Assembly (NCBI RefSeq): GCF_900163645.1
Contig: NZ_FUKM01000005.1
Coordinates: forward strand, 1 to 64,000
DNA: 64,000 bases
Reading direction: 5' to 3'
Source of the DNA: Halomonas citrativorans
GTDB taxonomy: Bacteria; Pseudomonadota; Gammaproteobacteria; Pseudomonadales; Halomonadaceae
The stretch's first letter is position 1; each line of letters begins with the position of its first letter. The notes below the pieces were generated by a model that was not told the origin of the DNA, did no database searches, and was given only the letters and a program-made list of their open reading frames with translations. The position numbers and the translations under genes are program-made. This document shows, in pieces, positions 41,715 to 51,941 of this stretch.

Positions 41715-41785
41715 GGCATCACCATTTTCGTAGTAATGTTACTAAGAAATAGTCTATACCAAGTTTAGATGAAAACGACAGAAAT
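41715..41785 (-). other. Possible right end of Tn7-like element next to ffs
   Basis: Reading on the minus strand from the end of ffs, the sequence TGTCGTTTTCATCTAAACTT begins about 6 bases past the RNA. Tn7-like ends start with TGT and carry transposase sites; the matching opposite end was not found. Inference only. Confidence 0.3.
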
Positions 41786-41898
41786 GGAGGCGGCCCCAAA
41801 AGCCACATCCCGGCACACGCAGCCACCACTACCGTTGCTCCCTTCCGGGCCTGGCGGGGTTTGCAGTATAGCGTTGCGGGAGGACCTAAGGGGCCACC
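41786..41898 (-). ncRNA. ffs: 4.5S RNA (bacterial SRP RNA)
   Basis: The RNA strand starts GGTGGCCCC and ends GGGGCCGCC, which pair to close the hairpin (one G-U). Inside are TCCTCCCGCAACGCTA, the SRP core AGGCCCGGAAGGGAGCA (contains the conserved tetraloop region GGAAGG) and GTGTGCCGGGATGTGG, in the order known from E. coli 4.5S RNA; length about 113 fits. It is the RNA scaffold of the signal recognition particle with Ffh. Located 41 bases downstream of tRNA-Met on the same strand, possibly one transcript. Confidence 0.93.
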
Positions 41899-41939
41899 AT
41901 AGCAATACACTTGAATATCCATGTACTGCGGCGCTGATT

Positions 41940-42016
41940 TGGTGGCTACGCCCTGATTTGAACAGGGGACCCCATCATTATGAGTGATGTGCTCTAACCA
42001 GCTGAGCTACGTAGCC
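41940..42016 (-). tRNA. tRNA-Met (anticodon CAT)
   Basis: Cloverleaf of 77 bases with CCA encoded. Acceptor GGCTACG pairs with CGTAGCC, D arm GCTC...GAGC, anticodon stem CATCA/TGATG with loop CTCATAA, T arm CCCTG/CAGGG with loop TTCAAAT. The D and anticodon arms, and the paired first base, fit elongator rather than initiator Met. Confidence 0.95.
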
Positions 42017-42107
42017 TTTCCGACATCAGCGGGTGCAGATTATGCCTATTCTCGAAACAAAAGGCAAGCCGAAAACAGGCTTACCTTTCAATGAGACAAT
42101 GACAGAT

Positions 42108-43040
42108 TTACAGAGCGGTCTGAACCGCTGGCAGTGCAGGCTCGCCATCCAGGGTCGTCACACCTTCAAGCCACGTGGCTAATAAATCGTCGTGCTCTTT
42201 TAAATAACGATTGGCGGCAACGCGAGGGTCGACCCCCTCATTCATAATGGCGCCCATTAACTGGTTTTCCATTTCCAGCGTAAACGTCATATTGCCAAGT
42301 AGTGTACCCACGTTCGGGCACGCTTCGACAAACCCGGCGCGCGTATTGGTGTGCACCGTGGCGCCACCCAAGTCAGGTCCAAAGTAATCATCCGCATCGG
42401 ATAAGTAGGCCATATCAAAGTTGGTATTCATGGGATGCGGCTCCCACCCCAGAAAGACCATCCACTCTTCATTGGGGACGCGTGTTGTCAACTCTGAAAG
42501 CATGCCTGCTTCACTGGAATCCACCACCTGCCAATCGCCCAGGTCGTAGGCATTATCATCAATCATTTGCTGGATAAGCTCATTGCCATCGTTACCCGCC
42601 TCGATGCCATGCACGCGATGGTTAAATTGATCAGCGTGAGCCGCTAAATCATTCACAGAGGTAACACCTGCATCGTACACGTATTGCGGTACGGCCAGCG
42701 TGTATTTGGCGCCTTCCAAATTAACAACTAACCGCTCAACATCGCCACTCTCAATATACGGGTCGCTGATGGACGCCATAGAGGGCATCCAGTTGCCTAA
42801 AAAGACATCAAAATCATTGTTACGCATACCCGCATAGGCAATCGGTACTGATACCGTATCGACGGTTGGCTCATAGCCTAGCGCCTCCAACACTTCGCTG
42901 GCCAACGCCGTTGTCGCGGTAATATCGGTCCAGCCTACTTCGGCAAAACGCACACGCGAACACTCATCGGCTTGAGCCATCATGGGCATAGCAGCCCCCA
43001 ACATAAATGCGCTTAATCCCACCACCTGGACACGTTTCAT
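42108..43040 (-). CDS. Choline/glycine-betaine ABC transporter binding protein (ChoX-like)
   Basis: Periplasmic binding protein of the OpuAC/ChoX family, 310 residues. Signal peptide QVVGLSAFMLGAAMPMMA, cleaved near AQADE (about residue 24). Aromatic residues that form the quaternary-amine box are in FAEVGWTD, LGNWMPSM and FLGWEPHPMN. No permease or ATPase gene is adjacent; the ABC partners must be elsewhere. ATG 43040 has GGGGAG upstream. It is divergent from betI, with a palindrome between, so it is probably induced by choline together with betIBA. Confidence 0.85.
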   Translation of the reverse strand: MKRVQVVGLSAFMLGAAMPMMAQADECSRVRFAEVGWTDITATTALASEVLEALGYEPTVDTVSVPIAYAGMRNNDFDVFLGNWMPSMASISDPYIESGDVERLVVNLEGAKYTLAVPQYVYDAGVTSVNDLAAHADQFNHRVHGIEAGNDGNELIQQMIDDNAYDLGDWQVVDSSEAGMLSELTTRVPNEEWMVFLGWEPHPMNTNFDMAYLSDADDYFGPDLGGATVHTNTRAGFVEACPNVGTLLGNMTFTLEMENQLMGAIMNEGVDPRVAANRYLKEHDDLLATWLEGVTTLDGEPALPAVQTAL

Positions 43041-43117
43041 TGCGACTCCCCTTCTATTTACGTCAATGGGCATGTTTATTCCTTTAACGCCAAGCGCAGC
43101 AACATGCACCAACGTTT

Positions 43118-43139
43118 ATTGATTGAACGTTCAATAAAC
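43118..43139. promoter_or_regulatory. Candidate BetI operator
   Basis: Perfect palindrome ATTGAACGTTCAAT (43122-43135), flanked by TTTATTGA and TCAATAAA, lies between the binding-protein gene and betI. TetR-type operators have this form. BetI is known to repress bet genes until choline is present. Confidence 0.6.
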
Positions 43140-43215
43140 AACTACTAAGATATACAGGTAATCATGACTAACCGTATGTTTCAAGGTAGGCATTCAACGT
43201 CATCAGGAGATAGCT

Positions 43216-43830
43216 GTGCCGAAGGTGGGAATGGAACCGATACGCCGCCAGCAGTTAATTAACGCCACAATGGCGGCCATTGACGAAGTGGGATTGGCAG
43301 AAGCAACCATTATGCGGATTGCCCGTCACGCGGGCGTCTCAGCAGGTATCATCAGTCACTACTTTGGCGGGAAAGATGGCCTTCTTGAAGCCACTATGCG
43401 CCAGATATTGACCGACCTTAGTGACGCTATTTCGGCGCGACGCAGGGCGTTGAACGAGGACTCGCCTAAAGCGCACATCAGCGCGATTATCGAAGGCAAC
43501 TTCGACCGTACTCAAGTAACCGGCCCCGCTGCTAAAACATGGCTTGCCTTTTGGGCCAGCAGCATGCACAAGCCGATGCTTCAGCGCCTACAGAATGTGA
43601 ACGATAGACGCCTTTACGCCAATTTATGCTATCAGTTTCGACGCGTGCTCCCCCAAATTGAGGCACGCAATGCGGCCCGCGGCCTGGCCGCCATGATTGA
43701 CGGTTTATGGCTACGCGGTGCATTAACGCCCGAAGGCCTTGATGCCGAAAAAGCCCGCCATCTAGCGCTCCACTATCTTGATCAGCTCTTAGCCCATCAC
43801 GAATATCAACACTCAGCACCCGCTCATTAA
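43216..43830 (+). CDS. betI: Choline-responsive repressor BetI (TetR family)
   Basis: TetR-family repressor, 204 residues. The N-terminal [18 protein letters not shown] and the helix-turn-helix [20 protein letters not shown] (about 35-54) are the BetI signature. The remainder is the choline-binding/dimer domain. Start is GTG at 43216 with AGGAGA before it. First gene of betI-betB-betA; 19 bases precede betB. Represses the operon until choline binds. Confidence 0.93.
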   Translation: MPKVGMEPIRRQQLINATMAAIDEVGLAEATIMRIARHAGVSAGIISHYFGGKDGLLEATMRQILTDLSDAISARRRALNEDSPKAHISAIIEGNFDRTQVTGPAAKTWLAFWASSMHKPMLQRLQNVNDRRLYANLCYQFRRVLPQIEARNAARGLAAMIDGLWLRGALTPEGLDAEKARHLALHYLDQLLAHHEYQHSAPAH

Positions 43831-43849
43831 GCTTATAAAGGAGCCCAAC

Positions 43850-45319
43850 ATGGCCGCTCAAGACGTACAGCCTCTCTATATTGATGGTCGCCTGGTCGCT
43901 GCCACTTCAGGTACTACCTTTACCGTTACCAACCCGTTTGATGGCAGCCTGCTTGCGACAATTGGCCAAGCAAGCCAACAGGACGTTGACACAGCCGTTA
44001 AAGCGGCCCAGCGCGGCCAGCGCGAATGGGCTGCCATGACCGGCATGGAGCGCTCCCGTATTATGCAGCGTGCGGTTGCGTTGCTGCGTGAGCGCACTGA
44101 CGCGCTGGCAGCGCTTGAGACCCGCAACACCGGTAAGCCGATTAGCGAAACAGCAAATGTCGACATCGTGACCGGCGCTGATGCGATTGAGTATTACGCA
44201 GGCCTGGCCCCCGCTATTGAAGGCAGCCAAATTCCACTACGCGAAAACTCCTTTGTGTATACCCGCCGCGAGCCGCTGGGCGTCATTGGTGCCATCGGCG
44301 CGTGGAACTACCCCCTTCAAATCGCCTGCTGGAAAGCCGCGCCAGCGCTGGCGGCAGGTAATGCCGTTGTCTTTAAACCCAGTGAAGTGACACCGCTGAG
44401 CGCAATTAAACTGGCTGAGATTTTTACTGAAGCTGGCCTGCCAGACGGTGTTTTCAACGTGGTGCAAGGCAATGGCGACGTAGGCGAGATGCTGACCCAA
44501 CACCCAGGCATCGCCAAAGTGTCGTTTACCGGTGAAGCAGGCACCGGCAAAAAAGTGATGGCCGCAGCCGCTAGCTCATCGCTTAAAGACGTCACGATGG
44601 AACTGGGTGGAAAATCACCGCTGATCATCTTTGCCGATGCCGACCTGGACCGCGCCGCCGATGCGGCCATGATGGCCAATTTCTACTCTAGCGGCCAAAT
44701 TTGCACCAACGGTACACGAGTATTTATCGAACGCAGTGTGAAAGACACATTTGAAGCCAAGCTGGTAGAGCGTGTTAAGCGCATCAAAGCCGGTGATCCC
44801 ATGGATCCCAGCGTGAACTTCGGCCCGTTAGTCAGTTTTGAGCATCAAGCGAAGGTGCTTTCCTACATTGCGCTGGGTAAACAGCAAGGCGCCCGCCTGC
44901 TGATTGGTGGTGATGAGTGGAAAAGCGGCGACTGGGCCAACGGCGCTTGGGCAGCGCCTACCGTATTTACCGATTGCACAGACGACATGCGCATTGTGCA
45001 GGAAGAAATTTTCGGCCCGGTGATGTCGGTGCTGGCCTTTGATGATGAAGCTGACGTCATTCGTCGCGCCAACGACACCCGGTATGGCTTGGCAGCTGGC
45101 GTATTTAGCAAAAGTTTAAACCAGGCGCATCGCGTTATTCATCAGTTGGAAGCGGGGATTTGCTGGATTAATACGTGGGGTGAATCGCCTTCTGAAATGC
45201 CGGTTGGTGGCTATAAAGAGTCCGGCATTGGCCGTGAAAACGGTATCGAAACGCTTAACCACTATACCCAAACCAAGTCGGTGCAGATTGAGATGGGGCC
45301 TTTTGAATCCGTCTTTTAA
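43850..45319 (+). CDS. betB: Betaine aldehyde dehydrogenase BetB
   Basis: NAD(P)-dependent oxidation of betaine aldehyde to glycine betaine, the second step of osmoprotectant synthesis. ALDH fold of 489 residues with Asn153 (GAWNYP), Glu251 (MELGGKS) and Cys285 (SGQICTNG). The [13 protein letters not shown] block is typical of BetB. AAAGGAG precedes the ATG. Second gene of the betIBA operon. Confidence 0.94.
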   Translation: MAAQDVQPLYIDGRLVAATSGTTFTVTNPFDGSLLATIGQASQQDVDTAVKAAQRGQREWAAMTGMERSRIMQRAVALLRERTDALAALETRNTGKPISETANVDIVTGADAIEYYAGLAPAIEGSQIPLRENSFVYTRREPLGVIGAIGAWNYPLQIACWKAAPALAAGNAVVFKPSEVTPLSAIKLAEIFTEAGLPDGVFNVVQGNGDVGEMLTQHPGIAKVSFTGEAGTGKKVMAAAASSSLKDVTMELGGKSPLIIFADADLDRAADAAMMANFYSSGQICTNGTRVFIERSVKDTFEAKLVERVKRIKAGDPMDPSVNFGPLVSFEHQAKVLSYIALGKQQGARLLIGGDEWKSGDWANGAWAAPTVFTDCTDDMRIVQEEIFGPVMSVLAFDDEADVIRRANDTRYGLAAGVFSKSLNQAHRVIHQLEAGICWINTWGESPSEMPVGGYKESGIGRENGIETLNHYTQTKSVQIEMGPFESVF

Positions 45320-45492
45320 CAAGACAAACCGCCCTTTGGCAGGAGCGCTTGCGGTACCTGAAGCAAGTGCTTCTGTCATCACCGGAAAGGTTTACACCAT
45401 TTTCACAAAGTGACACCCCGCTACCACCTCATCGCTCTACTCCATCAACCTTCTCCATCAACCTATGCCACTTTCAGGCTCGGTAATTTGCC

Positions 45493-47166
45493 ATGTCTCA
45501 ACCACGAGAATTTGATTACATTATTATCGGCGCGGGCTCAGCGGGAAGCGTGCTGGCTATGCGTTTAACGGAAGACAGCGACGTCCGCGTTCTCTTGTTA
45601 GAGGCCGGCGGGCCGGACTACCGGCTAGATTTTCGTACCCAAATGCCAGCAGCCCTCGCCTTTCCACTTCAGGGAAAGCGTTACAACTGGGCATTTGAAA
45701 CGGACCCGGAACCGCATATGGATGGCCGCCGCATGGAGTGCGGGCGCGGGAAAGGGTTGGGCGGCTCTTCGTTGATTAATGGCATGTGCTATATCCGCGG
45801 CAATGCACTGGATTACGATAACTGGGCTCAACAGCCAGGCTTGGAAGATTGGGATTACTTAAGCTGCCTGCCCTACTTTAAAAAGTCAGAAACCCGCGAC
45901 ACCGGGGCCAATGACTACCACGGTGGCAGCGGCCCGGTCAGTGTCACTACTCCTAAAAACGGTAACAACCCGCTGTATCGCATCTTTATTGAAGCAGGCA
46001 AACAGGCAGGTTACTCCGAAACAGACGATGTTAACGGCTATCAGCAGGAAGGCTTTGGCCCCATGGACCGGTTCGTTACGCCCAAGGGGCGACGTGCCTC
46101 TACCGCCCGGGGTTACCTGGACACCGCTAAACAGCGCGACAACCTGACCATAGAAACCCACGCCGTTACCGACATCATTGAGTTTGACGGCAAGCGCGCT
46201 GTGGGTGTGCGCTACGAGCGCAAAGGGCAACAGCAGACCGCCCGCGCCAAGCGGGAAGTGCTGCTGTGCGGTGGTGCTATTGCGTCACCACAAATTTTGC
46301 AGCGCTCGGGCATCGGCCATCCTGAAGTGCTCGAGCCGCTAGGTATCAAGACCGTTCATGCCCTGCCGGGTGTCGGCGAAAACCTGCAAGACCATTTAGA
46401 GATGTACATTCAGTACGCGTGTAAAGAACCTATCTCACTCTACCCCGCCCTGAAATGGTACAACCAGCCCATGATAGGCGCTGAGTGGCTACTCAAGGGT
46501 ACGGGCATTGGCGCCAGCAATCAGTTTGAAGCGTGTGCGTTTATTCGCAGCCGTGATGAGGAAGAGTGGCCCAACCTGCAGTATCACTTTTTACCCATCG
46601 CGATTAGCTATAATGGCAAAAGCGCGGTTCAAGCGCATGGCTTCCAAGCTCACGTGGGCTCGATGCGCTCCAAAAGCCGAGGCCGCATTCGGCTAACCTC
46701 AAAAGACCCGCACGCGGCACCCAGTATTTTGTTCAACTACATGTCGCATGAGAAAGACTGGGAAGAGTTCCGTGATGCAATTCGCTTAACGCGTAACATT
46801 ATCGAACAACCCGCATTCGATAAGTACCGAGGCCATGAAATTTCTCCGGGCCCTGATGTGCAAAGCGATGAAGCGCTGGATCAGTTTATTAAGACAAACG
46901 CGGAAACGGCATATCACCCCTGTGGCAGTTGCCGTATGGGAGACGATACGCTGGCCGTGACAGATGGCCAGGGCCGCGTTCATGGCGTAGAAGGTTTAAG
47001 GGTGGTTGACGCCTCACTGTTTCCCCTAATTCCTACCGGCAACCTGAATGCGCCAACCATCATGTTGGCCGAAAAGATTGCCGACCACATCCGTGGACGT
47101 GCACCGCTGCCTCGTGCGCAGGTTACCTATTATGTAGCCAACGGCGTGCCTGCCCAACATGGGTGA
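45493..47166 (+). CDS. betA: Choline dehydrogenase BetA
   Basis: FAD-dependent GMC oxidoreductase, 557 residues, that oxidises choline to betaine aldehyde at the membrane. FAD motif [16 protein letters not shown] (about 10-25), GMC signature [15 protein letters not shown] (about 86-100) and C-terminal catalytic segment [12 protein letters not shown] (about 473-484) with the active-site His. Third gene of betIBA, 173 bases after betB and followed by a strong terminator. Confidence 0.94.
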   Translation: MSQPREFDYIIIGAGSAGSVLAMRLTEDSDVRVLLLEAGGPDYRLDFRTQMPAALAFPLQGKRYNWAFETDPEPHMDGRRMECGRGKGLGGSSLINGMCYIRGNALDYDNWAQQPGLEDWDYLSCLPYFKKSETRDTGANDYHGGSGPVSVTTPKNGNNPLYRIFIEAGKQAGYSETDDVNGYQQEGFGPMDRFVTPKGRRASTARGYLDTAKQRDNLTIETHAVTDIIEFDGKRAVGVRYERKGQQQTARAKREVLLCGGAIASPQILQRSGIGHPEVLEPLGIKTVHALPGVGENLQDHLEMYIQYACKEPISLYPALKWYNQPMIGAEWLLKGTGIGASNQFEACAFIRSRDEEEWPNLQYHFLPIAISYNGKSAVQAHGFQAHVGSMRSKSRGRIRLTSKDPHAAPSILFNYMSHEKDWEEFRDAIRLTRNIIEQPAFDKYRGHEISPGPDVQSDEALDQFIKTNAETAYHPCGSCRMGDDTLAVTDGQGRVHGVEGLRVVDASLFPLIPTGNLNAPTIMLAEKIADHIRGRAPLPRAQVTYYVANGVPAQHG

Positions 47167-47203
47167 ATGACGTCTTCACATATGAATCCCCGTTCATCCA
47201 GGT

Positions 47204-47233
47204 GCCACGGCTAACTGCCGTGGCTTTTTTTTT
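47204..47233 (+). terminator. Rho-independent terminator after betA
   Basis: GCCACGGC-TAACT-GCCGTGGC (8-bp stem, 5-base loop) followed by nine T's. Confidence 0.93.
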
Positions 47234-47304
47234 ACTAAGCTACTATTAATAAGCAGGATAAAAAGACGTAACGACTTGCGCGGGATAGCGTACGTCTGCC
47301 AATA

Positions 47305-47322
47305 TTCAAACATCTGTTCGAA
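47305..47322. promoter_or_regulatory. Candidate PsrA/FadR-type operator before fadE
   Basis: TTCAAAC-ATCT-GTTCGAA, about 145 bases before fadE, is a near-perfect inverted repeat and fits the PsrA consensus (G/C)AAAC-N2-4-GTTT(G/C). Fatty-acid-responsive repression of fadE is the expected role. Confidence 0.45.
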
Positions 47323-47465
47323 TGCCTATGGTTTGCGTTCTAATCATCACTTCAAGCGTTACACACGAAAGCAAGGCTGCATTGATTGATCAGAAATCAA
47401 CGTTCTGAGCCAAGGGCAATGCAGACCAGAACCGGACAGCGCCTAATAATACATGGAGACGTTCT

Positions 47466-49952
47466 ATGCTCACCCTACTACTGATTATCCTGGCTGTGGT
47501 TGGCCTGCTGATTATTATGCGCCGCGAAGCAGGCGCCCCAGCAGCCCTGACACTGTTAGGTATATTAGGGCTTGTTGGCCTACTCTTTGACGCCGCCGTT
47601 ATAGGAGTATTGCTGCTAATCGCTGCTGCGGTTGTTGCTGTGACGGGCCTTGAGACATTGCGCAAACAGTGGCTGACACCGCGGATTTTTAAAATTTTCA
47701 AAAAGGTCGCGCCAAAGGTCTCCGCCACCGAGCGCACGGCACTAGAAGCCGGTAGCGTTTCCTGGGACGGGGAGCTTTTCTCCGGCAAGCCACAGTGGAA
47801 CAAGCTACTGGCCTACAAGGATGAAGGCCTGCGTGAAGATGAACAGGCCTTTCTCGATAATCAGTGCGCTAAAGCAGCTGGCATGTGTAACGCCTGGGAT
47901 ATTGCTCAAGAGCGTGCCGACCTGCCCCAGCAGTTATGGGACTATCTGAAAAAAGAAGGCTTCTTTGGGATGATTATTCCCAAGGAGTACGGTGGCCTGG
48001 GTTTCTCAGCAAAAGCCCAATCAATGGCATTGCAAAAACTTTCCGCCAACGAAACGTTAATGGTGACCGTTGGAGTACCCAACTCCCTCGGCCCGGGCGA
48101 GCTTCTGCTTAAATATGGTACTGAGGAACAACAAGACCACTACCTGCCCCGCTTGGCCGATGGTCGCGAAATTCCCTGCTTCGGCTTAACAGGCCCGCGG
48201 GCTGGCTCTGACGCAACGTCACTGCCTGATACCGGCATAGTATGTAAAGAAATTATTGATGGAAAAGAGACGCTAGGCCTGCGCCTAACGTTTGAAAAAC
48301 GCTGGATCACGCTGGCACCCATTGCCACTGTTGTGGGTTTAGCCTTCCGTTTATTCGACCCTGAAAAGCTGTTGGGCGACGAAGAAGACCGAGGCATTAC
48401 CCTGGCGCTCATACCGCGCGACACGCAAGGTATGGACATTGGCCGTCGCCATCACCCCATCGGCAGCCCGTTTATGAACGGCCCGATTAAAGGTGTGGAT
48501 GTCTTTGTGCCGCTGGATACCATCATCGGCGGGCAGGAGATGATTGGCCAAGGCTGGCGCATGCTGGTTGAGTGCCTATCGATTGGTCGTTGTATCACAC
48601 TGCCCTCAGGCGCGACCGGCACCGCCCGCTACGCGCTGGGCTGGAGCGGTGGCTTTACGCGTGTTCGTCGTCAGTTCAACGTACCTGTGGCCGAAATGGA
48701 AGGCGTTCAAGAGCCGTTGGCACGTATGGCAGCGATGGCTTACATCTCCCAGGCAACCGTTTATCAAACGGCTAACCTGATTGACCATGGCGAGAAACCA
48801 GCGGTTCCCTCGGCCATTCTGAAGAGCCAACTAACCGAGTTCCAACGTGTTCTGTTAAGCGATGCGATGGATGTGCATGGTGGTAAAGCGGTCACATTGG
48901 GCCCGCGTAACTATTTAGGCATTGGCTATAGCGCCAACCCGGTAGCGATTACCGTTGAAGGCGCCAACATCATGACGCGGAACCTGATGATCTTTGGTCA
49001 AGGGGCGATCCGCTGTCATCCCTATGTACTGGAAGAGCTAGCCGCTAAAGATGCCAACGACATCAATGCGTTTGATAAAGCCTTCTTCAGCCATGCAGGC
49101 CTGATTTTTGGTAATGCCGCACGTGCGTTCACCATGGGATTAGGGTTTGGTAAAGAGAGCGTTCCGTTTGATGGGCCAGCTGCGGCTTATGCGCAAGATA
49201 TTGCCCGCCTCTCTGCAGGCTTTGGGCTATGTGCGGATGCCGCCATGGCCAGCCTGGGTTCCGCGCTGAAAAAACGCGAAATGCTCTCCGCCCGTTTGGG
49301 TGATGTACTCTCTAATCTGTATCTCGCATCCATGGTACTCAAACAGTGGCAAGCAGGCGACAAAGTGGAAGGCGAAGACGCCCTGCTTCATTACAGCTGC
49401 CGCTTCCTGTTGCATCGCGCAGAACAAGCCTTTGTGGAGATTTTCGACAACTTGCCTAATCGGGCAATAGGCCGTGTGCTTAACGCCGTCGTAATGCCAA
49501 CCGGACGCCGTTGGGACAAGCCCCATGATGACCTGGCACGCGACATTGCCAAACGGGTTTCCACCCACAGTGCATTGCGCACCAAACTGCTTTCCAACAC
49601 CTGGGATACCGACGACGGCGAACAGCCCAACCCGCTGGCGCGCTACAATGCACTGCTGGTTGATTATGACCGTGCTGAAGTCATTTATCGCACGGTTAAC
49701 AAAGCCTACGCCAAAGGTGAGCTGCCTCAAACGGCCCTCCACCCTGAAGCCAGGGTGGAGGTAGCATTTGAGAAAGGCCTGATTAGTGAAGAAGAAACGG
49801 TCTTTATGCGCGAATTCGAAAAGAACGTACTGGAAATGCTAACGGTCGATGACTTTGCCTACGATGCGTTTGCAAAGGATAAAGACACGCTCATTAACCA
49901 TAATGCTACGCAGGCAGCACCGATTAATCCTGAGGAAGCCCGCGTTGAGTAA
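47466..49952 (+). CDS. fadE: Acyl-CoA dehydrogenase FadE
   Basis: First step of fatty-acid beta-oxidation: FAD-dependent formation of 2-enoyl-CoA. The 828-residue length and domain order match E. coli FadE (814). Two hydrophobic N-terminal helices (about 2-18 and 26-62) anchor it to the membrane; the ACAD N, middle and C domains cover about 100-560, with GFFGMIIPKEYGGLGFSAKA and AMDVHGGKAVTLGPRNYLG typical of FadE, and a C-terminal DUF1974 domain (about 560-810). Single gene with its own terminator. Substrate length range is not predictable. Confidence 0.93.
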   Translation: MLTLLLIILAVVGLLIIMRREAGAPAALTLLGILGLVGLLFDAAVIGVLLLIAAAVVAVTGLETLRKQWLTPRIFKIFKKVAPKVSATERTALEAGSVSWDGELFSGKPQWNKLLAYKDEGLREDEQAFLDNQCAKAAGMCNAWDIAQERADLPQQLWDYLKKEGFFGMIIPKEYGGLGFSAKAQSMALQKLSANETLMVTVGVPNSLGPGELLLKYGTEEQQDHYLPRLADGREIPCFGLTGPRAGSDATSLPDTGIVCKEIIDGKETLGLRLTFEKRWITLAPIATVVGLAFRLFDPEKLLGDEEDRGITLALIPRDTQGMDIGRRHHPIGSPFMNGPIKGVDVFVPLDTIIGGQEMIGQGWRMLVECLSIGRCITLPSGATGTARYALGWSGGFTRVRRQFNVPVAEMEGVQEPLARMAAMAYISQATVYQTANLIDHGEKPAVPSAILKSQLTEFQRVLLSDAMDVHGGKAVTLGPRNYLGIGYSANPVAITVEGANIMTRNLMIFGQGAIRCHPYVLEELAAKDANDINAFDKAFFSHAGLIFGNAARAFTMGLGFGKESVPFDGPAAAYAQDIARLSAGFGLCADAAMASLGSALKKREMLSARLGDVLSNLYLASMVLKQWQAGDKVEGEDALLHYSCRFLLHRAEQAFVEIFDNLPNRAIGRVLNAVVMPTGRRWDKPHDDLARDIAKRVSTHSALRTKLLSNTWDTDDGEQPNPLARYNALLVDYDRAEVIYRTVNKAYAKGELPQTALHPEARVEVAFEKGLISEEETVFMREFEKNVLEMLTVDDFAYDAFAKDKDTLINHNATQAAPINPEEARVE

Positions 49953-49977
49953 CACATTATAGAAACATGAGTGCCAT

Positions 49978-50008
49978 AAACCGGCTCCACGATGGAGTCG
50001 GTTTTTTT
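49978..50008 (+). terminator. Rho-independent terminator after fadE
   Basis: AAACCGGCTCCA-CGA-TGGAGTCGGTTT with one G-U pair, followed by a run of T's to 50008. Confidence 0.9.
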
Positions 50009-50018
50009 ATAGCCACTC

Positions 50019-50056
50019 AATGTTCGTTTTCAAACTTGAAAGATCGCAAACGATCA
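50019..50056. promoter_or_regulatory. Candidate GlpR operators upstream of glpD
   Basis: AATGTTCGTTTTCAAACTTG (50019-50038) and GATCG-CAAA-CGATC (50042-50055) resemble the E. coli GlpR operator (TATGTTCGATAACGAACATA). Both carry the TCG-N4-CRA core. Glycerol-3-phosphate would relieve repression. Confidence 0.6.
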
Positions 50057-50130
50057 CATATTCTTCATAAATGAAAATAACTGTGTTTTGCTTTGGTTAT
50101 CAAACCTAATTTCCCATTAATGAGGCTATC

Positions 50131-51771
50131 ATGACCCTGCGTGAACAAAACGTTAGTCAATTGACAAGTACCACCTTTGACGCGCTGGTGATTGGTGGCG
50201 GTATTAATGGCGCGGCCAGCGCGGCTGCGCTGGCGGGCAAAGGTGCCAAGGTTGCCTTGATTGACCGTGGCGACTTTGCGGGCAGCACCAGCATGCAATC
50301 CTCCAACCTGGTTTGGGGAGGCATCAAATATATGGAAAGCAATGACTTTGGCTTGGTGCGTAAACTCTGTAAGAGCCGCAATCATCTGATCAAGAGCTAC
50401 CCTTCCACGGTTGAAGAAATACGCTTTCTCACCACGATTACTAAAGGCTTTCGGCACTCCCCTCGCTATCTCTGGGCAGGCACCTGGCTTTATTGGTTAA
50501 TGGGTAATGGATTTACCAAAAAACCCCGCCTGCTTTCGCCAAAAAACATCAAGCAAGAAGAGTCGATCATTAATGTCGATACATCGGTGGGCGGCTTTGA
50601 GTATTCGGATGCCTACCTGCACGACAATGATGCCCGGTTTGTGTTTAATTTTATCCGCCACGCACTCGATTTCGGCGCGACAGCCGCCAACTATGTGGAG
50701 TCGCTGGGCGCTGAGCGCAAAGACGGCATTTGGGTAACGAAAGCCCGCAATACAATGGATGGCAGCACCTTTGAGATACGTGCCAAGGTATTGATTAACG
50801 CGGCAGGCCCATGGGTTGATCATCACAACAAACTGACCAACCAGCAGACATCGCACCAGCACCTTTACTCAAAGGGCATCCACTTAATCGTGCCGCAGTT
50901 AACACAATCAAAGCGGGTACTGGCGTTTTTTGCCGATGATGGACGGCTTTTCTTTGTTATACCCATGGGTAATCGTACCTGTATCGGCACCACCGATACC
51001 CACATGGACCACCCTAATGCGGTGGTGACCGATGAAGACGTAAGCTTCGTGCTGGAGAACATCAACAAGCGCTTAACGCTTGAGAAGCCCCTGACGCCTA
51101 GCGATATTATTTCAACACGCTGTGGTGTGCGCCCCTTGGCCATTGAGGCCAACCAGGGCAGTGACCGAGACTTCCTGCAGCTTTCACGCAAACACATTAT
51201 TGATACACATGACGATACGGCACATATCAGTATCTTTGGTGGCAAGCTCACCGACTGTTTAAACGTCGGTGATGAAATTGCGGATGCGGTAACCCAGCTA
51301 GGCGTGACGTTAACCAAACCCAAGTTCCAATGGTACGGCGAACCTTCTGATTCTGTTAAGCAGCAATTTATGGCTCAGGCCGAGCGTATCGGCCTTGACG
51401 CGATGACGCCCAGCACCTCTTCAGAGCTACTGACAAAACGCCTGTGGCGCCGCTACGCGAATAAAGCGTTTGCAATGCTTGAAAAAATCGAAGCAGACCA
51501 TGACCAGGCCGCCTTGCTTATTGAAGGTACCGAATATATTCGCGTTGAGCTTGAACACGCCCGCGATTATGAAATGATCACTGAACTGGAAGACTTCCTA
51601 CGGCGCCGGGCCAAAATATCGCTAGTGGTGCATCATGATCAGCTACGCCACTCGGAAGGGCTTAAAGAGGCTTGCCGGATGCTTTTCGGTGACCAGGCCG
51701 ATGAACGATTTAATGCCTACTTTGAAAATAATTCTGGCGAGGCGATTCAACAAGCAATGGCAGATGCTTAG
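50131..51771 (+). CDS. glpD: Glycerol-3-phosphate dehydrogenase (FAD, GlpD/GlpA type)
   Basis: Oxidises glycerol-3-phosphate to dihydroxyacetone phosphate and feeds electrons to the quinone pool. FAD motif ALVIGGGINGAASAAALAGK (about 19-38), SSNLVWGGIKYME (about 65-77), and TRCGVRPLA (about 330) are conserved. At 546 residues it is longer than E. coli GlpD (501), with an extended C-terminal helical domain. The gene has GlpR-like operators upstream. It lies about 800 bases from glpK on the opposite strand. Confidence 0.9.
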   Translation: MTLREQNVSQLTSTTFDALVIGGGINGAASAAALAGKGAKVALIDRGDFAGSTSMQSSNLVWGGIKYMESNDFGLVRKLCKSRNHLIKSYPSTVEEIRFLTTITKGFRHSPRYLWAGTWLYWLMGNGFTKKPRLLSPKNIKQEESIINVDTSVGGFEYSDAYLHDNDARFVFNFIRHALDFGATAANYVESLGAERKDGIWVTKARNTMDGSTFEIRAKVLINAAGPWVDHHNKLTNQQTSHQHLYSKGIHLIVPQLTQSKRVLAFFADDGRLFFVIPMGNRTCIGTTDTHMDHPNAVVTDEDVSFVLENINKRLTLEKPLTPSDIISTRCGVRPLAIEANQGSDRDFLQLSRKHIIDTHDDTAHISIFGGKLTDCLNVGDEIADAVTQLGVTLTKPKFQWYGEPSDSVKQQFMAQAERIGLDAMTPSTSSELLTKRLWRRYANKAFAMLEKIEADHDQAALLIEGTEYIRVELEHARDYEMITELEDFLRRRAKISLVVHHDQLRHSEGLKEACRMLFGDQADERFNAYFENNSGEAIQQAMADA

Positions 51772-51880
51772 TGCTTGCTCAAAGCATGTCATCACAAGTA
51801 CGTCATCAAAAAACACATAGTCAGAAGTACTTATCCAAACGTAGTTAGCCTACGTTCATAGCCAGACCACTGTGATAAAA

Positions 51881-51913
51881 AAAGCCCTCTTAAAAAATGT
51901 TTAAGAGGGCTTT
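51881..51913. terminator. Bidirectional terminator after glpD
   Basis: AAAGCCCTCTTAAA-AAATG-TTTAAGAGGGCTTT, a perfect 14-bp stem. The A run to the left gives a U tract for minus-strand transcripts, so it serves glpD and the small minus-strand gene at 51942. Confidence 0.9.
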
Positions 51914-51941
51914 GTGTGCGTCAATATAAGCGTTTAACGCC

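Noticed and set aside
41715-41785. Definite Tn7 right end
   Set aside because: Only a TGT start and A/T-rich sequence are seen; no repeated transposase-binding sites or second end could be found by eye, so it is listed as low confidence only.
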